DNA of 53,955 nucleotides from Terriglobia bacterium (GTDB lineage: Bacteria; Acidobacteriota; Terriglobia; Acidiferrales; UBA7541): assembly GCA_020073585.1 (NCBI GenBank), contig JAIQEV010000022.1, forward strand, positions 1-53,955. The letters run 5' to 3'. The number at the start of each line of letters is the position of its first letter. The stretch's first letter is position 1. Shown here piece after piece: positions 36,483-44,599 of this stretch. The position numbers and the translations under genes were made by a program. The notes under the pieces are model-generated. The model was not told the DNA's origin. It saw only the letters and a list, made by a program, of their open reading frames with translations, and searched no databases.

Positions 36483-37646
36483 CTAGGGCGCAGAACCACA
36501 GCGGACCGCGCTTCTTCCGCAGAGCCGGAGAATATCGCCGAGGAATCGCTCGAAGTCCGCGGCGGATTCCGAGCCGGCAGCGGGGTCGGCGTTGGCGCGG
36601 CCGACGATGGCTTTGAGGACAATTTGGAGGTAGCGGCGCGAAGAGTCCTCGGCTTTTCTGGCTGCGCCTTTGCTTTTCGCATAGGCGATCTTGTCCCGCT
36701 CGTCGGAGGGGACGCGGTGTTCCTTGTCGGAGCCGACCAGGGGCAGGCCGCCGCGGCCGAAATTGCGAATGTACTCGATGCACCAGGCGGAATCGGAGCG
36801 GCGCTGGGTATGCGCGGGGGAGTAGGAGTCCTGGACGAGATGCAGCGCCTGGCCGATTTTCCGCATGCGTTCGAGCGGGTTGGCCTCGGCCAGGATGCCG
36901 CGATGCTGCGCGCGCAGCGAGCCGACGATATCGCAGAGGGCATCGGCAATGTTCTGCCCATAATTGCGGCGCAAGGAGTGCCGCCTCTGCTCTTCCTCCT
37001 TGAAAGCGAATGCGGTGCCGGTGCCGTACCAGCCGAGGTCCACACTGCGATTGCCGGCAATGATCGCGCCGATCTCCGGAGCGGAGAGTTTGACGGAGAC
37101 AGGGCGTCCGCCCACGGGAAAGGAGATCGTCTTAGCCGGACCGATGGCGTTCATGGTGATCTGTTCGTGGCCCGCCGGAGTAACTTCCGGGCCGCTGGGG
37201 TACCCCGGCATGCGCACGGTCCAGCCGATATCGCCGAGGCGGGCGCTCCCGCGCGGCAGCGAGGCCAAAGAACCGTCCGCCAAGCGCTTCAAGTAGGCCA
37301 TCTCTTGCTCCTTCCTTGCGCGAGGCCCGCGATTGCCGCCCGACATTCCGGGGACGAAAACCGCGCGGGCCCCCGGAGCGGCTGCGCCGAAACCGAATGA
37401 AGAATCGTTCGCCGGGAGATTGCCCCAGCCGCCGGCCGTCTGCCCCCTCTCAGGCTCCTCGCCTGTCCGCACGGGCGCCGGGGGCGGCTTGCGCTCGGGT
37501 GCAGGCTCGGGTTCGCCGTCTTCGTCGGGAACATAGCGCTCGCCGAAGCCGGCGAGGCGCTGGCGGCAGGGAGCACAAGAGCATCCGGGTCCGCAGCCGA
37601 ACCGGCCAAGTCCATTCGATGGGCCGCTGATGCGAAGGTACGCCAC
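36483..37646 (-). CDS. Zinc-dependent phospholipase C/nuclease-like protein with Cys-rich leader
   Basis: This 387-residue protein resembles zinc phospholipase C/P1 nuclease folds: GHEQITMNAI (His160, Glu161), RHSLRRNYGQNIADALCD (His223) and GQALHLVQDSYSPAHTQR (His269, Asp273, His279). Residues 1-115 form a separate leader: GRFGCGPGCSCAPCRQRLAG with four Cys, then a Pro/Glu-rich linker. An internal ATG at 37301 (residue 116) has its own ribosome site (GGAAGGAGCAAGAG before it) and begins MAYL like the N-terminus. Two products from one gene are possible. The GTG start at 37646 has AGAGGAG upstream. No signal peptide is seen, so export is unlikely unless by lysis or packaging. Membrane or nucleic-acid cleavage is inferred. 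Confidence 0.7.
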   Translation of the reverse strand: MAYLRISGPSNGLGRFGCGPGCSCAPCRQRLAGFGERYVPDEDGEPEPAPERKPPPAPVRTGEEPERGQTAGGWGNLPANDSSFGFGAAAPGARAVFVPGMSGGNRGPRARKEQEMAYLKRLADGSLASLPRGSARLGDIGWTVRMPGYPSGPEVTPAGHEQITMNAIGPAKTISFPVGGRPVSVKLSAPEIGAIIAGNRSVDLGWYGTGTAFAFKEEEQRRHSLRRNYGQNIADALCDIVGSLRAQHRGILAEANPLERMRKIGQALHLVQDSYSPAHTQRRSDSAWCIEYIRNFGRGGLPLVGSDKEHRVPSDERDKIAYAKSKGAARKAEDSSRRYLQIVLKAIVGRANADPAAGSESAADFERFLGDILRLCGRSAVRCGSAP

Positions 37647-37684
37647 GCGCTCCTCTTTTCCTTCCGAGCGGCACTAGCGCCGCC

Positions 37685-38173
37685 TCAGTAGTCCAGTTCG
37701 CCAGTGGACAGCCGCAGCACGATCACGGTCTTGAACTTCAGCGCCAGCGTGCGCCGAATGCTCTCGTAGATCCGCGCCTGGCCCGGGTCGGTCAGGCGGC
37801 AGCGGCCGAACCACCGCGCGGCGATGGCTCTGGCCGCAATCTTCATCGCGCTCTTGGCGATGTCCTTGAAGCTGCCGGGAATCTTCATGAAGAAGCGATT
37901 GTAGATGTCTTCGACGACGCCCATCGTGCAACTCGCATCAATGGCTTCCACCAGCAGGGCCTGCGCGAATTCGCGGTCCTTGTCGGTGAGGGCGCCCAGG
38001 CCGCTGAAATTAAGGTCCGGCCAGAAGAACCGATAGACCGCGAGCGTTTCTTCCGGTGAAAGCGTCAGCTCCGACGGCGCAAAATGCTTGAGACTTCCCG
38101 CCTCGCCCAGCGCGCCGGCGAGCGCAGGCGTGGCCGCCGGCCGTTGTGCGCCGTTCACTTCATACAGGTACAT
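37685..38173 (-). CDS. Unrecognised protein of the 36.5-47.6 kb cluster (162 aa)
   Basis: I do not recognise this protein. The 162 residues are probably largely alpha-helical (SLKHFAPSELTLSPEETLAV, then FAQALLVEAIDASCTMGVVE) with a basic stretch in the middle (AMKIAARAIAARWFGRCR). It has no signal peptide or membrane segment. The ATG start at 38173 follows GGGGGAAG. It lies between the coiled-coil gene (34 bases) and the phospholipase-like gene (38 bases), so it belongs to the same transcription unit. Confidence 0.7.
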   Translation of the reverse strand: MYLYEVNGAQRPAATPALAGALGEAGSLKHFAPSELTLSPEETLAVYRFFWPDLNFSGLGALTDKDREFAQALLVEAIDASCTMGVVEDIYNRFFMKIPGSFKDIAKSAMKIAARAIAARWFGRCRLTDPGQARIYESIRRTLALKFKTVIVLRLSTGELDY

Positions 38174-38207
38174 GGCTTCCCCCTGTGCGCGGTTGCGTCC
38201 TGCCGCT

Positions 38208-38675
38208 CTATTTTGCGGTTTTGCGGCCCGGCTTTTTCATCATGCCGACCAGCCGATTGCGCCACTTCTCCAGGCCTTCATATGCATGGCAGGCCACGCC
38301 GACCTGTTGCATTTGCACATCGAGCGCCTGGATGAGCTGGTTCCTCTTCGCTTGGTCCTTTTCGTAGGATTCGATCGTGTCTGCGAGCTGCTTGATCGCT
38401 GTGCTGAGACTGTTGTGTTGCTCATCGAAAGTCTGTTTCTTCTTGTCCAGGTCCTTGGCGCGGTTCACAAGGGACGGCAGGTTGAAGCTTTTGGCCACTT
38501 CCTTCGCCAGGTCAAAGGTCCATTGCTCCCTTGTTTTGTCGAACTCCGATTTGAGCTTCTTCCGCTCCTCCTCGAGCGTGCGCTGTGCGGCGATGACGTT
38601 TTGCAAGTCATCGAGCACGGGCGAGGGGGCTGATCCGGATATGGGGGTCACCTGCGGTGCCGGCTGGTTTGCCAT
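38208..38675 (-). CDS. Coiled-coil protein (155 aa)
   Basis: This 155-residue protein has long charged helices at ~20-125 (QRTLEEERKKLKSEFDKTRE; AKDLDKKKQTFDEQHNSL; QLADTIESYEKDQAKRNQLI), consistent with a coiled coil. The N-terminus is Pro/Ser-rich. No catalytic motif, signal peptide or membrane segment is seen. The start has a strong AAAGGAG site. A scaffold or tether role in the cluster's product is possible, but this is inference; the sequence alone shows only coiled coil. Confidence 0.75.
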   Translation of the reverse strand: MANQPAPQVTPISGSAPSPVLDDLQNVIAAQRTLEEERKKLKSEFDKTREQWTFDLAKEVAKSFNLPSLVNRAKDLDKKKQTFDEQHNSLSTAIKQLADTIESYEKDQAKRNQLIQALDVQMQQVGVACHAYEGLEKWRNRLVGMMKKPGRKTAK

Positions 38676-38738
38676 CGACTTTCTCCTTTCGAAATTCGCA
38701 TGAAATCGGTTTCAAGTGCCGCGGCGAAGCGCCGTTAC

Positions 38739-40142
38739 TCACACGCCTTTCCGCCGCCAGTAAATCTCCCATTCGAGCAGCATGGCCGCCGCATCGTAGC
38801 CAGCAGCATCCAGAGTGCGCCGCGCCCAGTCGCGCACGGCGGGACCGGAAAGACTTTCACGAGGCGGACGGACAGCCCAGAGCTGGTCGTCGGCGTCTTT
38901 GCCGCAGAGCAGCGCCTGCCATTTGTGGAACTCCTCCCGGCCATGGAGCCACCGGCGCATCCTGCGAACAAGCGAGGCGCGCAGACCGCGGGAAGCAGCC
39001 ATGTGAATGTCGTAGAGTGCTTCGTCGCGGCTGATTTGAAATTCCCAAGCCTTGAGGAAGCGGCTGGGGATCTCGCTCTTCGTAAAGCGGGCCGGGGGCG
39101 GCGCCAGCGGAGCGGCGGCAGCGGCCGGAGCCACCGGGGCAGGCTCCGCTTCCGCCTGCTCCTGCGCTTCCGCCTGGGCCTTGGGCGGGGTGGCAGAGGA
39201 TGCGGGGCGGGACTCGGCGGTGGGATCGGTTCCCAGGGTCAGGCGGAAAAACCGGTCGCCGGAAAGTACCAAGCCCGGCTCACGGTTCGCTTGCCGCAGC
39301 GGGCGCGGGCGGCGCAACAGAAAACCGGCAAGTCCCAGCATCGCGACGACCTCATCCTGGAGGGGCTGAATAGGCGCTGTGGACTTCGCTCCGGCCTGGA
39401 TCGCTTCGAAGAAAGAGTCAGCGCGCTGGTCGCGGGGGGACTCGAAGACCTGCACGTAGCACGGGAGGCGATGGACATCCCGGAGGCGCTCGCTGTGAGC
39501 GAGCTGCGGAGCCAGCATGGCCTTGAAGTCACCGAAGCGGACCAGGCGCGGAAGGCCAGGATCGGCAAAGATCCTGCGGCAAGCGGCGGCCGGCGGCAAG
39601 CCCTGCTCGGGCTTCACATCTGCGGCGCTCGCCGGATGCCCTTCTCTTTCATTCCGGTGCTGCTGCGGCTGATCCACGAACTCCGCATCGAAAACTTCTT
39701 CCGTGGAAGACGCGGGGGGCTGGGGCGCAGGGAGAAGCTCGAGGAACTCGCCGCGCGGGCCGCGGACGAGGCGCTCGAGCGGCCGCAGGCGCTGGCCCGC
39801 GGCTTCAAACAGGCGACCCGCGGCATCGCGGACGATCTCGCCGCGAACCGGCACGGCGATAAACTCGTCTCCACTCGGGGACATCACACGGGCATTGCCG
39901 GGCGGCAGGCTGTATGACGGCACTGCCCAACGATTCGGCGCGGGCGGGAGCGGTTCCGCATCGAGACCCGCGCCAGGCGGCATCGCCTCGTAGGCGTCCG
40001 CGGGCGCCGGAACGGGGGAGATGGCGCCGCGCATGGCGACGACAAAGACTCGCTTGCGGCCCAGCGAAGGAGTGATTTCGAAAGCGGCGATGCGGTCACA
40101 AAACGGATCGATGAACCCGGTACGCGTTACGCTGCGGTTCAT
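38739..40142 (-). CDS. Unrecognised multidomain protein of the cluster (467 aa)
   Basis: I do not recognise the family. The 467 residues divide into an N-terminal segment (~1-140, with RVMSPSGDEFIAVPVRGEIV and RGPRGEFLELLPAP), a middle of mixed composition (~180-300), an Ala/Pro/Glu linker (~325-355) and a C-terminal helical block (~360-467, WEFQISRDEALYDIHMAASR; ending LEWEIYWRRKGV). No signal peptide is present. The start carries AGGAGG six bases upstream and lies 24 bases after the peptidase gene. A structural or adaptor role is only a guess. Confidence 0.7.
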   Translation of the reverse strand: MNRSVTRTGFIDPFCDRIAAFEITPSLGRKRVFVVAMRGAISPVPAPADAYEAMPPGAGLDAEPLPPAPNRWAVPSYSLPPGNARVMSPSGDEFIAVPVRGEIVRDAAGRLFEAAGQRLRPLERLVRGPRGEFLELLPAPQPPASSTEEVFDAEFVDQPQQHRNEREGHPASAADVKPEQGLPPAAACRRIFADPGLPRLVRFGDFKAMLAPQLAHSERLRDVHRLPCYVQVFESPRDQRADSFFEAIQAGAKSTAPIQPLQDEVVAMLGLAGFLLRRPRPLRQANREPGLVLSGDRFFRLTLGTDPTAESRPASSATPPKAQAEAQEQAEAEPAPVAPAAAAAPLAPPPARFTKSEIPSRFLKAWEFQISRDEALYDIHMAASRGLRASLVRRMRRWLHGREEFHKWQALLCGKDADDQLWAVRPPRESLSGPAVRDWARRTLDAAGYDAAAMLLEWEIYWRRKGV

Positions 40143-40166
40143 GGAAGCCTCCTGACTGCCGAACGT

Positions 40167-40688
40167 TCACTTGGCCACATGAATGTGGTCGCGATGGGCG
40201 TCCAGCAAACCATCGCTGATGAATTTCCAGGGACCCTCGCGGCGAGTCCACGGGCCGAACAACTGAATCGGGTAACCGTAGGGTTGAGCCCAGCGGCCGT
40301 AGAGCTGCAGCGCTTTGTAGAGACGCCAGCCGAGATTGGCCATGCCTTCGTGCCGGGCACGGGAGCGGCAGGCGGCCGGATGCGGCGCCTTGCCGAGAGC
40401 AGCGTCCCAGCGGCGTTTCCATTCCTCGATGCCGATTCCACCCACAGCATAAATATCCGCCGCGCGACCCAACTGATGATGGCCCACCACGCCGGGCCGG
40501 AAGAAAATCCCGACGGGGTCTCCATCGCCGAATCCCGCTTCCCGCGCGAAGCGCTGCAGCACGCGGGCCAGTTCGCCGGCGAGTTCCCGCGTGACCAAAG
40601 AGTTCGCGTCCGGCGAGGCCACACGGTAGGCACGCCCCGACGGCACCGGCCGCAAACCGCGCCGAAGTTCAGGAGCGCCGCACCACAT
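40167..40688 (-). CDS. M15-type zinc peptidase (endolysin-like)
   Basis: This 173-residue protein has the M15 metal motif H-x6-D at His71-Asp78 (HHQLGRAADIY) and the C-terminal H-x-H at 168-170 (HRDHIHVAK). The fold matches L-alanyl-D-glutamate/D-Ala-D-Ala peptidases used as phage endolysins (family knowledge). No signal peptide is seen, so cell-wall contact would need a holin, lysis or particle delivery. Start choice: ATG at 40688, overlapping the upstream stop by 20 bases; a TTG at 40724 is less likely. It supports a lysis or wall-penetration role for the cluster. Confidence 0.78.
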   Translation of the reverse strand: MWCGAPELRRGLRPVPSGRAYRVASPDANSLVTRELAGELARVLQRFAREAGFGDGDPVGIFFRPGVVGHHQLGRAADIYAVGGIGIEEWKRRWDAALGKAPHPAACRSRARHEGMANLGWRLYKALQLYGRWAQPYGYPIQLFGPWTRREGPWKFISDGLLDAHRDHIHVAK

Positions 40689-41190
40689 CGCCGAAGGCCG
40701 CGTTGTACCAATACCTCCCCACAATTCGCCCGCCGACGCGAACCGGCGCGGGCGTCGCGTCGGCCGCTACTTCCGGGTCGTCCATGCGGGGCGTGACGCC
40801 GCGCACCACGAATTCAACCGTGGCACTGTCCTCCAATCGCGCGGAAACTGGAAAGCTGCCGAAGCCCCAGGGGTTCACGATCCGATTGAGCTGCATGTAC
40901 GGGTACAGCGGGCGCTTATTCGCCAGGATCGCCCACTCCAGCGAAGGGGTCCGGACACGCGTGTTGTCCCGGGCCCAGGCATCGGTGAATTGAGAAAAGT
41001 ATTCCAGCACGCCGCAATATTGCGGCGGGAGCTCGAACCGGGCCAGCACCAGGACATGGCCGGCCGCCGGAGGGGGCTGCACGGACGACTCGTCGAAATA
41101 CTTGGCGTCCAGCGGAATGCCGCACTGCGCGCACAGATTCGCGTTCAGCTCCGGCGCCGTGCCAGCCGCGATCGAGCCGCTGCGGTTCAT
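40669..41190 (-). CDS. Beta-rich protein of the cluster (173 aa)
   Basis: The 173 residues have no catalytic motif. An N-terminal Cys pair (LCAQCG at ~20) precedes alternating beta segments (VLVLARFELPPQY; PLYPYMQLNRIVNPW; FGSFPVSARLEDSATVEFVV; VGGRIVGRYWYN). The pattern resembles the C-terminal ends of the neighbouring beta-domain proteins, but similarity is weak. The ATG overlaps the upstream stop (ATGA). I infer a structural role; I do not recognise a family. Confidence 0.7.
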   Translation of the reverse strand: MNRSGSIAAGTAPELNANLCAQCGIPLDAKYFDESSVQPPPAAGHVLVLARFELPPQYCGVLEYFSQFTDAWARDNTRVRTPSLEWAILANKRPLYPYMQLNRIVNPWGFGSFPVSARLEDSATVEFVVRGVTPRMDDPEVAADATPAPVRVGGRIVGRYWYNAAFGDVVRRS

Positions 41191-42245
41191 CGAGTCCGGA
41201 ACCTCCCTACCCGCCGCGGCGGACGCAACCGGCGTCCGGTCGGCGTGCCTTCGCCGCCCAACATCTTGTAGCCGTGCAGCACCACGTACAGCTCGCCCTT
41301 GAACTCGGTCTTCGGAATGATGTTCAGCCGGACCGTGGTGCGGGGGGAAAACGTGATCGGCACCGCAAAATAACGGAAGGGGCGCTCGCCGCCGCTCGAA
41401 CCCAGCCCCGAAGTGTTCAGCAAAAAATCCGACTGGAACTCGCGGCCTGTACCTTCATCGCGCAGCGCATAAAGAAATTGCACGCGCTCCGGCGGGGGCT
41501 CGGTCGTTTCAAACAGCTTGCCGAGCCAGTCCGGCTCGAGGGGATCGCGCCCATCGGAAAGAAAAATGGCCGGCGCCAGCGCCGGGTTCAGGCGAATACC
41601 ATTCGCGAGGGCCTGCGCCGCCTTGGGTCCGAGTTGTCCGCGAAGGGCGAACTCGCCCTCGCCGAGCGCGCGGCTTAGGGAGCTGAACACGTCGCCCAGT
41701 TGCAATTGCCGGGGCGGCATGGGCGGCACAAGCTCGCGCCGCAGAATTGGAGGCGCCTCTTTGAGGAACCGGCGGAGGTCGTCCGGTGTCGCCCCTTCGA
41801 GGAAATCCGTTTTCGGCGTCGAACGGTCGGCGAGGAAATTGCGGTACGTTTGGAGAATTTCCTGAGACTTCGTGGTCATGCTACTTGGCACCACAGGAGT
41901 TGGCGTGAAGGCCACGGGTGGCAGCGTCCCAGGCCCTCCCGCGGGTGGAGGGCCGGCGAAATCCTCGACTTGGCTGGGGCCAAAAAAGATTCTGCGCTGG
42001 CGCGGCAGCAGGCCATAGCCGATGGATACGGCGGTGAACGACGCCTCGATGCTGACGGTAACCGTCGCGCTCAGTAACCGGTTCACAAGGCTCTTCTCTG
42101 CTTTTTTGTTCTTCTCTCTTTCTCCTGCTTTTTCTTCTTCTTCGTCGAAGAGCTTGAAATAGAAGGAGTAGTCAAAAGGGATGGTTCGCCGCGAAAAGGG
42201 AGAAGCCGCGGGTGTGCGTGCTTCTGCAAATGCCGCGAGGCTCAT
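41187..42245 (-). CDS. Cluster beta-domain protein, single copy of shared domain
   Basis: This 352-residue protein carries once the domain that is duplicated in the next gene: RTIPFDYSFYFKLF, then ASFTAVSIGYGLL, GIRLNPALAPAIF, FLYALRDEGTGREFQ, GERPFRYFAVPITFSPRTTV and GELYVVLHGYKML. An insertion rich in Pro, Gln and Arg (~100-230) separates the first and last parts. It ends in a basic tail (RRLRPPRRVGRFRTR). The ATG at 42245 overlaps the upstream TGA. No signal peptide is seen. A capsid-like structural protein is my inference from the strand pattern, not a demonstrated match. Confidence 0.75.
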   Translation of the reverse strand: MSLAAFAEARTPAASPFSRRTIPFDYSFYFKLFDEEEEKAGEREKNKKAEKSLVNRLLSATVTVSIEASFTAVSIGYGLLPRQRRIFFGPSQVEDFAGPPPAGGPGTLPPVAFTPTPVVPSSMTTKSQEILQTYRNFLADRSTPKTDFLEGATPDDLRRFLKEAPPILRRELVPPMPPRQLQLGDVFSSLSRALGEGEFALRGQLGPKAAQALANGIRLNPALAPAIFLSDGRDPLEPDWLGKLFETTEPPPERVQFLYALRDEGTGREFQSDFLLNTSGLGSSGGERPFRYFAVPITFSPRTTVRLNIIPKTEFKGELYVVLHGYKMLGGEGTPTGRRLRPPRRVGRFRTR

Positions 42246-43621
42246 GACGCCCCTCCGCACTCCGCCTGGAGCACTTTGTAACCCTGGAACGCCAGGTACA
42301 GCCAGCCGCGCCCGAAGTGTTCATTCACGGTCACGCGCAACGTCGAGCGCGGCCGGAAAACCATGGGGCGCGCCAGTCTCTTGAAGGGGCGCAGCCCGTT
42401 CGCTATGCCCAGACCGGCCACGTTGTTCAGCGGCATATTCTGCCAGCCCTGGCCGGTACCGCTGTCGTAGATGGTGTAGCGAAAGGAAACGTCTTCCGAT
42501 TGGTTCACGCGCTCGAAGATCGCGTCGGCCAACTCGGGTGATAAGTCCTGGGAAAGCTGGCCGCCAGCTTGCAGGGCAATGCGCATGTATTCTTTCCGTA
42601 TGCGAATGCCGTCCAGCAGCGCCAGCGGCGGAAAATTCCGCAGTGGAAGCTGAGCCAGGTTGACCACATTATTTCCTTGTGTTGGCGCCAGCTTCACCCC
42701 TTCCTCTTCCACCGCAAGCCCGTAGCCCAGAGCGGTGGCAACGAAGGCTCCCTCGGTGCTGATAGTGATTTCGTCCTCTTGAGACGTTCCTGGCCGGCCT
42801 TTCAGCTCGCATTTGGCTACGTAATCGAAGGGAATCACTGGCGCCCCTGGTTGCTGGGGCCAGCCGCGGCGAACCGCAGCCTCCTCCAGCGCTTGCGCCG
42901 CTGGTTCGGGACAGGCGGCGCCGGTCCAGATCTTGTAGCCGTAAAGCACGATGAACAGCTCTCCGGTAACGCCGGAGGTGCGTTCTTCCACTTGCACCCG
43001 GATCGTCGAACGCGGCAAAAACGAAAGCGGCTGCGCCAGCGGACGAAAAGGCCGCCTTCCCGAGGGCTCCCCGATGCCGGACCAGGACAGAACCGGTTCG
43101 TCCTGCATTTCCCGGCCGCTGCCGCTGTCCACCAGGCTGTAAAGGAACGAAATTTCGGCGGGCCGGCACACCCGCTGGAAAAGGTGATTGATGAGATCCC
43201 GCGAGATCTTCTGACTGTTGAAATTGCTTTCGCCGTGGCCGGAATCTTCGGAGAGTTGGAACATGAGGTTTTCGAAGCCCGGATCGACGCGGAATCCCTC
43301 GATGAGCGCCATGCGCGGCAGATCGCCAAGCGTCAAGTCACCCGGCGCTATAGGCGCGCCCGAGACTTGATCGCTCTTGAAGATTTCCAGCGGGAGAACA
43401 CGATGCTGCTCGAATCCGTAGCCGATCGCGACGGCAACGAAGACGCTGTCCGGGCTGATGGCGATCACATCCTGGACGATGTTGCCGGGCTGCCCCGTGA
43501 TCTTGAATTTCGCCGCATAGTCGTAGGGGATCAGGGTTCCGCCGGAGGCTGGGCTACGCGCAATGCCTCCGGCGGGACCCGTGGCCGCTCTGCGGCGCTC
43601 TCTGATGTGGCTCGCGAGCAT
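42242..43621 (-). CDS. Cluster beta-domain protein with internal duplication
   Basis: This 459-residue protein has two tandem copies of one domain. Copy one spans ~30-225 and copy two ~255-455. Shared landmarks are IPYDY/IPFDY, SVFVAVAIGYG/AFVATALGYG, GFRVDPG/GIRIRKE, FLYSLVDSGSG/FRYTIYDSGTG, RRPFRPLAQPLSFLPRSTIR against LRPFKRLARPMVFRPRSTLR, and ELFIVLYGYK against WLYLAFQGYK. Two linked copies suggest gene duplication and a beta-sandwich assembly unit. No catalytic residues or export signal are seen. The stop overlaps the next gene by four bases. Confidence 0.78.
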   Translation of the reverse strand: MLASHIRERRRAATGPAGGIARSPASGGTLIPYDYAAKFKITGQPGNIVQDVIAISPDSVFVAVAIGYGFEQHRVLPLEIFKSDQVSGAPIAPGDLTLGDLPRMALIEGFRVDPGFENLMFQLSEDSGHGESNFNSQKISRDLINHLFQRVCRPAEISFLYSLVDSGSGREMQDEPVLSWSGIGEPSGRRPFRPLAQPLSFLPRSTIRVQVEERTSGVTGELFIVLYGYKIWTGAACPEPAAQALEEAAVRRGWPQQPGAPVIPFDYVAKCELKGRPGTSQEDEITISTEGAFVATALGYGLAVEEEGVKLAPTQGNNVVNLAQLPLRNFPPLALLDGIRIRKEYMRIALQAGGQLSQDLSPELADAIFERVNQSEDVSFRYTIYDSGTGQGWQNMPLNNVAGLGIANGLRPFKRLARPMVFRPRSTLRVTVNEHFGRGWLYLAFQGYKVLQAECGGAS

Positions 43622-43665
43622 AGACCTTCAACCTTCCGGCGTGAGCCGGACGCGCGGCGCGGAGA

Positions 43666-44532
43666 CTACTGTACCCCGCGCGTCATATAACCATCGAGTA
43701 CCACCCAGACGAAGAGCGGGCCGTAGATCCTTTGCAGCTCGTCGAGCACATCGGAGTCGGGGATTTCGATCTCCACGCGGAAATTTTGCTGTTTGTCGAT
43801 GAAGATCGGCTCGGCAAAGCGGAACGTTGCCGTCGGATTGGGCTCCCCGTGCGTGGAGAACTTTCCGCTTTCAGCGTAGGGACCCGCGCCGGCGGGGAAG
43901 AACCATGTCGGCATCTCAATCATTACTTTTTCGCCCACATAGAAGGTCGTGACGGTGTTGTAGATGAATTTGCTCAGGATGGAGCCGGCACCATTGTTGG
44001 GCTCGATTTGCGCTTGCGGCGGGCCTTCCGGCATGTTGTCCAGCGCCGACTGCAGGTCATCGGTGGTCAGCTCCACCGTGCCGTCGTTGACCACACCGGT
44101 GGGCAGAGTCACGTCCTCGTCATTGGCGTCCACTTCGGTGGTGCCGTCATTCGAATCGAGCGCTTCGCGGAGCAGATCGACAGCCCGGCTGACCGTGATG
44201 GCCATGGCACCATCCTCGGAGAGCGTGACCGGAGGATCCGCGCTGCTCAACACCGTCAACCCATCGAGTTCCACGTCCTTATCCTTGTCCGGGAATTCGG
44301 GAGGGAGGTCGCTGATGACAACGCGCATGGCGCGCGCCTCGAAAGTATTATAGTGCGGCAACAGGGATGCACTTTGTAAATTGGTTAACAATTTGGTTTT
44401 GCCCTGGACGTCCACGAAGAACTTCAGGGTGCTGGATTTCTCCGTGTCTCGGAGCTGCTCAGTGGGCTCGATCTTGAGAGCGTCATAGATCGGGAGGTGT
44501 ACTTTTTCCTTGATACCTTGCACGACAGCCAT
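43666..44532 (-). CDS. Cluster beta-rich protein with capsid-like C-terminal end
   Basis: This 288-residue protein has an N-terminal segment (VQGIKEKVHLPIYDALK), LLPHYNTFEARAMRVVISD, an acidic middle (~90-165, rich in Asp, Glu and Thr) and a C-terminal half VGEKVMIEMPTWFFPAGAGP, FRFAEPIFIDKQQNFRVEIE, LFVWVVLDGYMTRGVQ. The last strands have the same pattern (R-A/L-x-P-x-x-x...Q/R-S/N-F-R-V...LDGY/GYK) as the duplicated neighbour. The ATG at 44532 has AGGAGG six bases upstream; a TTG at 44538 is less likely. A virion-like structural protein is inferred; I recognise no family. Confidence 0.72.
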   Translation of the reverse strand: MAVVQGIKEKVHLPIYDALKIEPTEQLRDTEKSSTLKFFVDVQGKTKLLTNLQSASLLPHYNTFEARAMRVVISDLPPEFPDKDKDVELDGLTVLSSADPPVTLSEDGAMAITVSRAVDLLREALDSNDGTTEVDANDEDVTLPTGVVNDGTVELTTDDLQSALDNMPEGPPQAQIEPNNGAGSILSKFIYNTVTTFYVGEKVMIEMPTWFFPAGAGPYAESGKFSTHGEPNPTATFRFAEPIFIDKQQNFRVEIEIPDSDVLDELQRIYGPLFVWVVLDGYMTRGVQ

Positions 44533-44599
44533 GTTCAATCCTCCTGCGTAGAAGAGTTCATTTCAGACTCGGAACTCACGGCCCCGCCAGGGGGCGAAT

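Noticed and set aside
38700-39917. 405-codon plus-strand frame over the cluster
   Set aside because: It is antisense to a gene with a strong ribosome site, and its composition is dominated by Arg, Gly and Ala.
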